This document shows, piece by piece, positions 1 to 5,606 of a DNA stretch of 5,637 nt. Below the pieces are notes generated by a model. That model searched no databases. It was given only the letters and a program-made list of their open reading frames with translations, and was not told where the DNA came from. Within the stretch, counting starts at the first letter, position 1, and each line of letters starts with the position of its first letter. Origin of the DNA: an uncultured Collinsella sp. (GTDB lineage Bacteria; Actinomycetota; Coriobacteriia; Coriobacteriales; Coriobacteriaceae); contig CAUBTS010000101.1 of assembly GCA_958438955.1 (NCBI GenBank), forward strand, positions 1-5,637, read 5' to 3'. The translations under genes and the position numbers were made by a program.

Positions 1-2
1 TG

Positions 3-533
3 CGCCTGCGCGAGCAGGAGCTGGTGGAAACGCGTCCCAAAAGCGGCACCTACGTCTCTAAGATCAGCATGGAACACGCCGAAAACGCCTGCTTCTTGCG
101 TGAGAAGCTCGAGAGAAGCGTGCTTATTAAATGCTGTTCGGCCGCCACGCCCGAGCAAAAGCAGCGGCTCGAGCAGATTCTTGCCGAGTCCGAGTCGCTC
201 GACCATAGCGAAACGCGTCGCTTTTTCGATCTGGACAACCTGTTCCATGAGACGTGTTTTGAGATTGCCGGCCGCCACATGTTGTGGGATTGGATGAAGA
301 GCGTCAACACACATTTTGAGCGGTATAACTGGCTGCGTATGGTGTCGCAGGATCTGGATTGGGAGCCGATTCGTCGGCAGCATCGCCGGATTCTCGAGGC
401 CATTAAGAGGGGCGATACCGATGCGGCGAGTTATCTGGCAGAGACGCACTTGCACCTGATGCCCGAGGAGCAGGGCCCGGTTATCGCCTTGCATCCCGAC
501 TATTTCGAGCTGTCCAAAGACTCGTCTATCTAG
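3..533 (+). CDS. GntR-family regulator with FCD ligand domain (5' end missing)
   Basis: This is a transcription regulator, cut by the window start; the visible frame opens at base 3 and runs about 176 codons to TAG at 531-533. The first codons read LREQELVETRPKSGTYVSK, the wing end of a GntR winged helix (the G-T-Y/F-V motif), so about 50-60 DNA-binding residues lie upstream. The rest is an all-helical FCD domain. It shows a REKLE start (near base 84), an Asp and His four residues apart in DNLFH (His codon at 246-248), a His in RRQHRRILEAIKRGD, and a His pair in ETHLHLM. Asp and His residues at these places bind a metal in FCD proteins and help hold small carboxylate ligands. Family knowledge therefore suggests a repressor answering to a sugar acid or similar metabolite; the true ligand cannot be read. 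A GTG at 24 lies inside the wing motif and is not a real start. The neighbouring LacI gene begins 123 bases downstream on the same strand. Confidence 0.88.
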   Translation, partial: RLREQELVETRPKSGTYVSKISMEHAENACFLREKLERSVLIKCCSAATPEQKQRLEQILAESESLDHSETRRFFDLDNLFHETCFEIAGRHMLWDWMKSVNTHFERYNWLRMVSQDLDWEPIRRQHRRILEAIKRGDTDAASYLAETHLHLMPEEQGPVIALHPDYFELSKDSSI

Positions 534-557
534 CCCATCACCGCATCTGCTCGAGAC

Positions 558-620
558 GCAAAAACGATGCTGCTCACCTACAGCGTTTTGCAACCGAGAT
601 TTTTAAAAAATGCCTAAAAT
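558..620 (+). promoter_or_regulatory. Imperfect dyad and AT-rich tract before the LacI-family gene
   Basis: The gap between the two regulators holds an imperfect inverted repeat. AAAACG (561-566) pairs with CGTTTT (584-589) and CTG (570-572) with CAG (581-583), with a three-base bulge and an eight-base loop. It could be a weak terminator for the GntR gene, since only a short T run is in the stem, or an operator. Next come the palindrome TTTTTAAAAA (600-609) and TAAAAT (615-620), a possible -10 box. TTGCAA (588-593) resembles a -35 box but lies 21 bases from TAAAAT, which is too far, so no promoter is firmly placed. Confidence 0.25.
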
Positions 621-656
621 GGCTCAGACTGCCGACATTGGGAAACGGGGTGCGCT

Positions 657-1679
657 ATGGCGCAGATGAGAATCAAGGACATTGCCGCCGAGGCGGGCGT
701 GAGCCCGGCCACGGTCTCGCGCTATCTCAACAACCGCCCCGGGCAAATGACCGAGGAGACCCGTGCTCGCATCGCGGCAGTTATCGAGCGCACCGGCTAT
801 CGCCCACGTGCCGCCGCGCGCAATCTGCGCAGCTCGCGTACGAACCTCATCGGTGTGATTCTGGCTGACATCGCCAACCCGTTCTCGAGCGCCATGCTCG
901 AGGGCCTTTCCGCCAGCGCCGCGGCGCGCGGCTGCTCGCTCATGACGGCCATTAGCGGCAACGACCCCGCTAAGGAAGCGGAGTCGCTCACCAGACTTAT
1001 CGATGCCGGCGTGGACGGCCTGGTCGTCAACACCTGCGGAGGCAATGACGAGGCGATCGCCGCGGCAGCGGGACGTCTGCCCGTCGTGCTGCTCGACCGC
1101 GACGTTGCCGACGGCGGTGTTGACCTGGTGACATCTAACAACCGTGAGCTGGTCGCCGGCTTGGTAGACGCCTTGGCAGCTGCGGGCAGCGAGCGTCTGT
1201 GCCTGCTCACCGAGGCAAGCGACGATAGCCCCGTGCGTCGAGAGCGCGCCGAGGCCTTTGCCGACGAACTTTCGCGACGCGGCCTTGCGGGTGAGGTCGT
1301 CACTCTGGCCGACGGTGGCGCCTCGGGCGTCGGCCGCTTGGACGAGACCATCCGCGGCTATGCAGGCAAAAAGCTCGGCCTCATTGCTGTCAACGGCCTG
1401 GTTTTCCTGCGTCTGACCGAGGCGCTGGCGCAGCTTGGTCCCTCGCTGCCGGCGGGGCTCAAAATCGCGACGTTTGACGACTACCCCTGGAACCATGTGC
1501 TCTTTGGCGGCGTGACCACGGCCGCGCAAGACACCCTTACCATCGCCGAGCGCGTGGTCGAGCGCCTCTCCGAGCGCATTGACGTTGTTACCACTACGGT
1601 GGGCGAGGCCGCAAAGCTGGCGCCCAAACGCATCGAGATTCCCGGTCACATCGAACACCGCGCTTCGACCTCGTGCTAA
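657..1679 (+). CDS. LacI-family transcriptional regulator (possibly KdgR-like)
   Basis: A 340-aa sugar-responsive DNA-binding regulator of normal LacI-family length. Residues 5-30 form the helix-turn-helix (IKDIAAEAGVSPATVSRYLN). Residues 49-62 are the hinge helix, with the AxxL pattern whose leucine wedges into the operator minor groove. From about residue 64 (IGVILADIANPFSS) to the end is a periplasmic-binding-protein-like sensor domain, including GVDGLVVN (118-125), VVLLDRDV (143-150) and TFDDYPW (272-278). The DDYPW stretch recalls the DDYEW of KdgR-type regulators of hexuronate/KDG metabolism. That is a weak hint, but it fits an FCD-type GntR neighbour, since FCD regulators often handle sugar acids. 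The ATG at 657 is preferred over the in-frame ATG at 666 because GGGG at 647-650 is 6 bases away from it. No metabolic or transport genes are in view, so the regulon is unknown. The frame is intact and the stop is TAA at 1677-1679. Confidence 0.92.
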   Translation: MAQMRIKDIAAEAGVSPATVSRYLNNRPGQMTEETRARIAAVIERTGYRPRAAARNLRSSRTNLIGVILADIANPFSSAMLEGLSASAAARGCSLMTAISGNDPAKEAESLTRLIDAGVDGLVVNTCGGNDEAIAAAAGRLPVVLLDRDVADGGVDLVTSNNRELVAGLVDALAAAGSERLCLLTEASDDSPVRRERAEAFADELSRRGLAGEVVTLADGGASGVGRLDETIRGYAGKKLGLIAVNGLVFLRLTEALAQLGPSLPAGLKIATFDDYPWNHVLFGGVTTAAQDTLTIAERVVERLSERIDVVTTTVGEAAKLAPKRIEIPGHIEHRASTSC

Positions 1680-1732
1680 CCGCTCGTTCGCAACTGCCTG
1701 TTCGCGCACGTTTTTTGAGCGCTTGATACGCT

Positions 1733-1748
1733 TTAACCCTGCGGAAAC
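1733..1748 (+). promoter_or_regulatory. Candidate GlnR box upstream of the GS homologue
   Basis: TTAAC (1733-1737), six bases, then GAAAC (1744-1748) matches the actinobacterial GlnR half-box layout gTnAC-n6-GaAAC with one mismatch (T for the first G). The site is 66 bases before the start codon of the GS homologue, and a GlnR-like regulator is encoded just downstream of that gene. A second GAAAC occurs at 1784-1788, but the five bases six positions before it (TATAG) do not fit an a-site, so only one half-box is supported. Short motifs like this can arise by chance, hence the modest confidence. Confidence 0.35.
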
Positions 1749-1753
1749 ATTTT

Positions 1754-1778
1754 TCTGCGATAGTATCTGCGATATAGA
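1754..1778 (+). promoter_or_regulatory. Probable -10 region with 9-nt direct repeat, GS promoter
   Basis: TCTGCGATA occurs twice, at 1754-1762 and 1766-1774, 12 bases start to start, with TAGTAT (1761-1766) overlapping the junction. TAGTAT keeps the key A2 and T6 of a -10 box; TATAGA (1773-1778) is an alternative. Neither has a good -35 box 16-18 bases upstream. TTGATA (1723-1728) is -35-like but 32 bases before TAGTAT. Poor -35 spacing would suit an activator-dependent promoter; this is inference. Confidence 0.3.
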
Positions 1779-1813
1779 CCAGTCGAAACCCGCCCGAAAG
1801 AAAGGGGAGCGAC

Positions 1814-3151
1814 ATGAACCAGCAGAACATCGATTACGTACTCCGCTCCGTAGAGCAGCGTGACATCCGCTTTGTGCGTCTGTGGTTTGTCGACATTCTC
1901 GGCCGCCTCAAGAACTTTGCCATTAGCCCCGAGGACCTCGAGGTCGCTTTTGAGGAGGGTATTGGCTTTGACGGCTCCGCCATCGAGGGCTTTGCCACGC
2001 CCGAGGAAGCCGACATGCTGGCGTTTCCCGATGCTTCGACCTTCCAGATTTTGCCGTGGCGCCCGAGCCACAACGGCGTCGCCCGTGTGTTCTGCGATGT
2101 GTGCACCCCCGACCGCAAGCCCTTCGCCGGCGATCCGCGCGATGCGTTGCGCCGCATGTTCTATAAGGCCGAGAAGGCTGGCTACCTGCTCAACGTGGGT
2201 GCCGAGCTGGAGTATTACTACTTCCCCGACGAGCACACCCCCGAGCCGCTCGACAACGTGGGCTACTTCGATCTTTCGGTGAGCGATGCCGCTCGCGACC
2301 TGCGCCGCAACACGGTCCTCACGCTCGAGAAGATGTCCGTGCCCGTGGAGTACACCTTCCACGCCGCCGGCCGCTCGCAGCACGGCATGAGCCTGCGCCA
2401 CGCCGAGGCCCTGAGCATGTCCGACGCCATCACCACGGCCAAACTCATCATTAAGCAGCAGGCTTACGAGAGCGGGTGCCACGCCTCCTTTATGCCCAAG
2501 CCGTTGGCGGGCGAGGACGGCAGCGCTATGTTCCTGTGCCAGTCGCTATTCGACCACGACGGCAACAACGTCTTTTGGGGCGAGGACGACGAGAAGTACC
2601 ACCTCTCCGATATCGCCAAGCACTACATGGCCGGCATCTTGGCGCACGCGCGCGAGATCAGCGCCATCACTAACCCCACGGTCAACTCGTACAAGCGCAT
2701 CACCACGGGCGGCGACTCCGTGCCGCAGTACGCCACGTGGGGCCTGCGCAACCGCGCGAGTATGGTCCGCATTCCGGTCTACAAGCCCGGCAAGCAGCTG
2801 TCCACGCGCATCGAGCTTCGCAGCCCCGACCCCATGGCCAATCCGTACCTGGTCAACGCCGTCACGCTGGCGGCTGGTCTGGACGGCATCGAGCGCAAGC
2901 TGGAGCTCCCGCCCGAGGCAACGGCTGAGACGCTCAAGCTTACCGACCGTCAGATGGTCGAGGCCGGCTACACGCCGCTGCCGCGCTCGCTCAAAGAGGC
3001 GCTCGACGTGTTTGAGGACTCGCAGTTTATGAAGGATGCCCTCGGCGAGCACATCCATAGCTTCTTCCTCAAAAAGAAGCGCGACGAGTGGCATAAGTTT
3101 GAGTCTACGATCACCGAGTGGGAGATTAAGCACTACCTGGCGAACTCCTAA
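1814..3151 (+). CDS. glnA: Type I glutamine synthetase homologue with altered active site
   Basis: By family this is glutamine synthetase (ATP + glutamate + ammonium to glutamine), a cytosolic dodecamer. At 445 aa it matches short GSI-alpha enzymes and lacks the adenylylation-site region of GSI-beta. A beta-grasp domain (about 1-100, with FDGSAIEGF at 52-60 and Asp67) precedes the catalytic domain. Retained: Glu131 and Glu133 (GAELE), Arg295 (NSYKR), Arg314, Arg319, Glu334 and Arg336 (TRIELR). Lost: the HHE glutamate is Ala184, the QHE/QNE glutamate is Gly191, the GSGMH histidine is Phe240, and the GYEAP flap reads GGDSVP (Asp301). In Salmonella numbering these are E212, E220, H269 and E327. 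The arginine used for glutamine feedback in Bacillus (GFVR) is also absent (GFAT). Normal ligase activity is therefore doubtful; the symbol marks family membership only. The start follows AAAGGGGAG (1801-1809) by four bases. The frame and GC-rich codon use look normal, so this is not a decayed gene. A GlnR-like regulator follows after 50 bases. Confidence 0.93.
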   Translation: MNQQNIDYVLRSVEQRDIRFVRLWFVDILGRLKNFAISPEDLEVAFEEGIGFDGSAIEGFATPEEADMLAFPDASTFQILPWRPSHNGVARVFCDVCTPDRKPFAGDPRDALRRMFYKAEKAGYLLNVGAELEYYYFPDEHTPEPLDNVGYFDLSVSDAARDLRRNTVLTLEKMSVPVEYTFHAAGRSQHGMSLRHAEALSMSDAITTAKLIIKQQAYESGCHASFMPKPLAGEDGSAMFLCQSLFDHDGNNVFWGEDDEKYHLSDIAKHYMAGILAHAREISAITNPTVNSYKRITTGGDSVPQYATWGLRNRASMVRIPVYKPGKQLSTRIELRSPDPMANPYLVNAVTLAAGLDGIERKLELPPEATAETLKLTDRQMVEAGYTPLPRSLKEALDVFEDSQFMKDALGEHIHSFFLKKKRDEWHKFESTITEWEIKHYLANS

Positions 3152-3201
3152 TCGCGCTGGCTTGTTCCAGTACGATTGAGCTCATTTCTTTGGAGGCCGA
3201 T

Positions 3202-3864
3202 ATGTCCGAAAAGAGTGCCCTGTTCATGGCGCGCACGACGCGCTTCCACGAGTTTGCCCGCAGCTTGACGACCACCCTGGGTGTCGAGGTGAGCCTGGCA
3301 ACCCCCGATTCGCCGACTGCGGCGCACGACTTTGACCTGCTGATTCTCGATTCCGACGGCATTCGCAGCGACCGCATCGATCAGATTGCCAAGTGGCTTG
3401 ACGATCGTGGCGGCGTCCCCATGCTGGTGATCGTCGACGACGAGGCGCTCGGTACCTTGCGTCTGCCCAATCACGCGCATGCCGACTTTGTATGTCCCAC
3501 GGCGACGCCCAACGAGCTTAAGGCTCGTGCGCAGCGCCTGATGGGCGAGGAGGAGACCGTCGCCGCCGACGATGTGCTCAACATCGACAACCTCGAGATT
3601 AACCTGGCTACCTACCAGGTGACGCTCGATAACGAGCCCATCGACCTGACGCTGATGGAGTACTCGCTGCTGAGCTTTTTGGCGACGCATCCCAACCGTG
3701 CCTACAGCCGCGAGGTGCTGCTGCACCGCGTGTGGGGCTTTGAGTACTGCGGCGGCACGCGCACCGTCGACGTGCACATTCGACGCATTCGCTCCAAGGT
3801 GGGCCCGCAGATCGCGGCACACATCACCACCGTCCGCGGCGTGGGTTATCTGTTTAAGGACTAG
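3202..3864 (+). CDS. GlnR-like OmpR-family response regulator (atypical receiver)
   Basis: A 220-aa transcription regulator. Residues 1-115 are a degenerate receiver domain: Asp50 (LLILD) sits where the phosphoacceptor would be, but the N-terminal acidic pair is missing (ALFMARTT) and the usual K-P near residue 100 reads CPTATP. Residues 125-220 are an OmpR/PhoB winged helix, with DLTLMEYSLLSFL (148-160), REVLLHRVWGFEY (170-182), the recognition segment GGTRTVDVHIRRIRSKVG (184-201) and the wing TTVRGVGYLF (209-218). The recognition segment and atypical receiver closely recall actinobacterial GlnR, the orphan regulator of nitrogen assimilation genes, from my memory of that family. No histidine kinase is adjacent, as expected for GlnR. 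The ATG at 3202 has GGAGG (3192-3196) five bases upstream; an in-frame TTG at 3190 overlaps this ribosome site and is not used. With a 50-base gap after the GS homologue and no clear terminator between, the two are probably co-transcribed. RegX3- or MtrA-like identity is the alternative. Confidence 0.88.
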   Translation: MSEKSALFMARTTRFHEFARSLTTTLGVEVSLATPDSPTAAHDFDLLILDSDGIRSDRIDQIAKWLDDRGGVPMLVIVDDEALGTLRLPNHAHADFVCPTATPNELKARAQRLMGEEETVAADDVLNIDNLEINLATYQVTLDNEPIDLTLMEYSLLSFLATHPNRAYSREVLLHRVWGFEYCGGTRTVDVHIRRIRSKVGPQIAAHITTVRGVGYLFKD

Positions 3865-3868
3865 ATTT

Positions 3869-3905
3869 CCACCACAAAGGGGACAGGCACCTTTGTGGTG
3901 GTTTT
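3869..3905 (+). terminator. 12-bp hairpin terminator with GGGGAC core, REP-like
   Basis: CCACCACAAAGG (3869-3880) pairs perfectly with CCTTTGTGGTGG (3890-3901) around a nine-base loop, followed by TTTT (3902-3905). It begins four bases after the stop codon of the GlnR-like gene, so it very likely ends that transcript. The stem is not especially GC-rich and the T run is short. The stem/loop boundary carries GGGGACAGG, reminiscent of REP-type repeats linked to single-copy Y1 (RAYT) transposases, so it may be a mobile repeat doing terminator duty. Confidence 0.7.
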
Positions 3906-4019
3906 GACGAAGGTACGGATTCCTTTCGGGTCTGCGGCAGAACTTAAGCCTTCCTAAAAGATTGCGTTCTCATACACTTGCGCCTGCATATTGGGGTACA
4001 ACTCAACGTGAACAATGAT
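3906..4019 (+). promoter_or_regulatory. Non-coding gap presumed to hold the htrA promoter
   Basis: No coding potential is seen here. The htrA promoter should lie in this stretch because a terminator precedes it and a leader hairpin follows. Partial matches are TTGCGT (3962-3967), TTGCGC (3978-3983) and TACAAC (3997-4002), but no pair has 16-18 base spacing, so the promoter cannot be placed. Confidence 0.25.
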
Positions 4020-4050
4020 GGCCCGCCACATGTTTGGCGGGCCTTTGGTT
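4020..4050 (+). terminator. GC-rich hairpin in the htrA leader (terminator or attenuator)
   Basis: GGCCCGCCA (4020-4028) pairs perfectly with TGGCGGGCC (4035-4043) around a six-base loop, followed by TTTGGTT. The stem is strong but the T tract is broken by GG. It ends 29 bases before the htrA start codon and 15 bases before its ribosome site, so it may lie in the htrA mRNA leader and tune read-through or stability, or it may be a second terminator for upstream transcription. Confidence 0.5.
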
Positions 4051-4072
4051 ATTTGACGAAAGGATCGCAGCT

Positions 4073-5536
4073 ATGAGCGAGAACGATTCCCAGCGTCCCC
4101 AGGATGCGGGCAACGCCGGCGAGACTCAGCAGCAGCCGCGCGTGCAGGTGGAGTCGACGCCTGCCGGTGGTAACAACATTCCCTATGTGCAGGCCTACGA
4201 CACGCAGACCGGCAAGCCGCTGGGCGGCCAACAGGTCGTAAACAAGCACACGGTGGTCAAGACCAAGACCAAAAAGCTGCCGATCTTTATTACGGCACTC
4301 GCCGGCTGTGCCTGCGGCGCCCTGCTGGTCATTGCGCTCATTATGAGCGGCACGCTCGATATCGGCGGCGGCAAGAATGCCGTGACGGCGGGTGCTTCGG
4401 GTTCGTCGACGCAAAAGATCACGATCGACTCCGAGGACACCACGCTGGCCGAGGCCGTTTCTGCCAAGGCCTTGCCCTCCGTCGTTTCCATCACTGCCAC
4501 TTCGAGCGGCAGCCAGAATGGCTCGCTTTCGCAGTCTGCTGATGAGTCGGACAGCTCGGGCAGCGTCGGTTCGGGCGTCGTGCTCGATACCGAGGGCCAC
4601 ATCCTCACCAACAACCACGTGGTCGACGGCTACGACCAGTACGTGGTGACCATGGACGACGGCACCACCTACGAGGCCGAGTTCGTGGGCAACGACGCCT
4701 CGAGCGACCTCGCCGTCATCAAGCTCAAGGACGCCGACGCCTCCAAGCTCACGCCGATTGAGATCGGTGATTCCTCCAAGCTCAACGTGGGCGAGTGGGT
4801 CATGGCGATCGGCTCGCCGTTCGGCAACGAGCAGTCCGTCTCCACGGGCATTGTGTCGGCGCTGTATCGCTCCACGGCCATGAGCTCTACCAGCGGTAAC
4901 ACCATCTATGCCAACATGATTCAGACCGATGCCGCCATCAACCCAGGCAACTCCGGTGGCGCGCTCGTTAACGACAATGGTGAGCTGGTGGGCATCAACT
5001 CGCTCATCGAGAGCTACTCGGGCTCCAGCTCGGGCGTGGGCTTTGCCATTCCGGTTAACTACGCCAAGAACATTGCCGACCAGATTATCGGCGGCAAGAC
5101 GCCGGTGCATCCGTACATGGGCGCTACGCTTTCGAGCGTCAATGCGCTCAACGCCCGCACCAACAAGCTGAGCACCGATAGTGGTGCGTATGTGGCGAGC
5201 GTCGTTGAGGATGGTCCTGCCGCCAAGGCCGGCATTCAGGAGGGCGATGTCATTACCAAGCTGGGCGACGACGAGATTACGAGCGCCGATGGCCTGATCA
5301 TCGCGCTGCGCAGCCACGAGGTGGGCGAGAAGGTCGAGATCACGCTCATGCGCGGCAAGGAAGAGAAGAAGGTCACGGTCGAGCTGGGCTCCGATGAGGA
5401 GCTGCAGAACCAGCAGCAGGATGACAGCTCGACCGACACCGGCAACGGCGGTATTACCGACGAGCAGCTGCGCCAGTACCTGGAGGAGCTGCTGGGCCAG
5501 CAGGGCCAGGGTCAAGGCTACGGTCAGGGTTTCTAA
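4073..5536 (+). CDS. htrA: HtrA/DegP-like membrane-anchored serine protease with PDZ domain
   Basis: A 487-aa envelope quality-control protease that would cleave misfolded exported proteins outside the membrane. Residues 1-68 are a polar, Gln-rich cytoplasmic tail, and about 69-92 form one transmembrane segment (after KTKTKK, positive inside). Residues 93-165 are a Ser/Gly-rich linker with the start of the protease fold (AVSAKALPSVVSI, 128-140). A trypsin-like domain follows, with His182 (TNNHVV), Asp212 (SSDLAV) and Ser294 (GNSGG); all three catalytic residues are present. One PDZ domain spans about 345-437 (DGPAAKAGIQEGDVI at 380-394). The tail (441-487) is Asp/Gln/Gly-rich, ending in repeated Gln-Gly. 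One PDZ plus an N-terminal anchor is the usual layout in Gram-positive and actinobacterial HtrA. The ATG at 4073 follows GAAAGGA (4058-4064) by eight bases; a TTG at 4034 in the same frame lies inside the hairpin and is rejected. It appears monocistronic, with a strong terminator after it. Confidence 0.95.
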   Translation: MSENDSQRPQDAGNAGETQQQPRVQVESTPAGGNNIPYVQAYDTQTGKPLGGQQVVNKHTVVKTKTKKLPIFITALAGCACGALLVIALIMSGTLDIGGGKNAVTAGASGSSTQKITIDSEDTTLAEAVSAKALPSVVSITATSSGSQNGSLSQSADESDSSGSVGSGVVLDTEGHILTNNHVVDGYDQYVVTMDDGTTYEAEFVGNDASSDLAVIKLKDADASKLTPIEIGDSSKLNVGEWVMAIGSPFGNEQSVSTGIVSALYRSTAMSSTSGNTIYANMIQTDAAINPGNSGGALVNDNGELVGINSLIESYSGSSSGVGFAIPVNYAKNIADQIIGGKTPVHPYMGATLSSVNALNARTNKLSTDSGAYVASVVEDGPAAKAGIQEGDVITKLGDDEITSADGLIIALRSHEVGEKVEITLMRGKEEKKVTVELGSDEELQNQQQDDSSTDTGNGGITDEQLRQYLEELLGQQGQGQGYGQGF

Positions 5537-5562
5537 CGAGCCGTATCGCACATATCGAAGTC

Positions 5563-5604
5563 AGAGGGGCTGTCCCATCAACGCGGGACAGCCCCTCTTT
5601 TCTT
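5563..5604 (+). terminator. Strong rho-independent terminator of htrA
   Basis: AGAGGGGCTGTCCC (5563-5576) pairs perfectly over 14 bp with GGGACAGCCCCTCT (5585-5598) around an eight-base loop, then TTTTCTT. It starts 26 bases after the htrA stop codon. The stem is GC-rich and the T run overlaps its end, a textbook intrinsic terminator. The A run needed for strong termination on the other strand is also partly present. Confidence 0.93.
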
Positions 5605-5606
5605 AT

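Noticed and set aside
624..1709. 361-aa open frame on the - strand opposite the LacI-family gene
   Set aside because: It lies exactly over a clear LacI-family gene and has no domain motif; it is a codon-bias shadow.
1681..1732. Terminator after the LacI-family gene around the T run at 1711-1716
   Set aside because: Only a 4-bp GCGC/GCGC pairing surrounds it and the T run would be in the loop; no convincing hairpin precedes it.
1733..2482. 249-aa open frame on the - strand over the GS promoter and gene
   Set aside because: It is antisense to strong GS motifs and has no recognisable domain.
1814..3151. GS homologue as a decayed pseudogene
   Set aside because: The frame is uninterrupted over 445 codons, fold motifs outside the metal site are well kept, and codon use matches the neighbours. 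The changes are confined to specific active-site positions.
3157..3170. CTGG-n6-CCAG inverted repeat between the GS homologue and the GlnR-like gene
   Set aside because: The arms are only four bases and there is no T run; too weak for a terminator or a defined operator.
3190..3201. TTG start for the GlnR-like gene
   Set aside because: It overlaps the GGAGG ribosome site that is ideally placed for the ATG at 3202.
3998..4013. ACAAC-n6-TGAAC as a second GlnR box upstream of htrA
   Set aside because: Too many mismatches to gTnAC-n6-GaAAC, and htrA is not an expected nitrogen target.
4015..4056. 13-codon leader peptide before htrA
   Set aside because: There is no SD before ATG 4015 and the peptide has no run of regulatory codons; it probably exists by chance.
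4034..4072. TTG start for htrA giving a 13-residue extension
   Set aside because: It lies within the hairpin arm and has no SD; the ATG at 4073 has GAAAGGA eight bases upstream.
4049..5551. 500-aa open frame on the - strand opposite htrA
   Set aside because: The + strand frame has a complete HtrA fold with catalytic triad, TM segment, SD and terminator. The antisense frame is rich in Leu/Ala/Val/His/Arg without a recognisable domain, as expected from a high-GC shadow.
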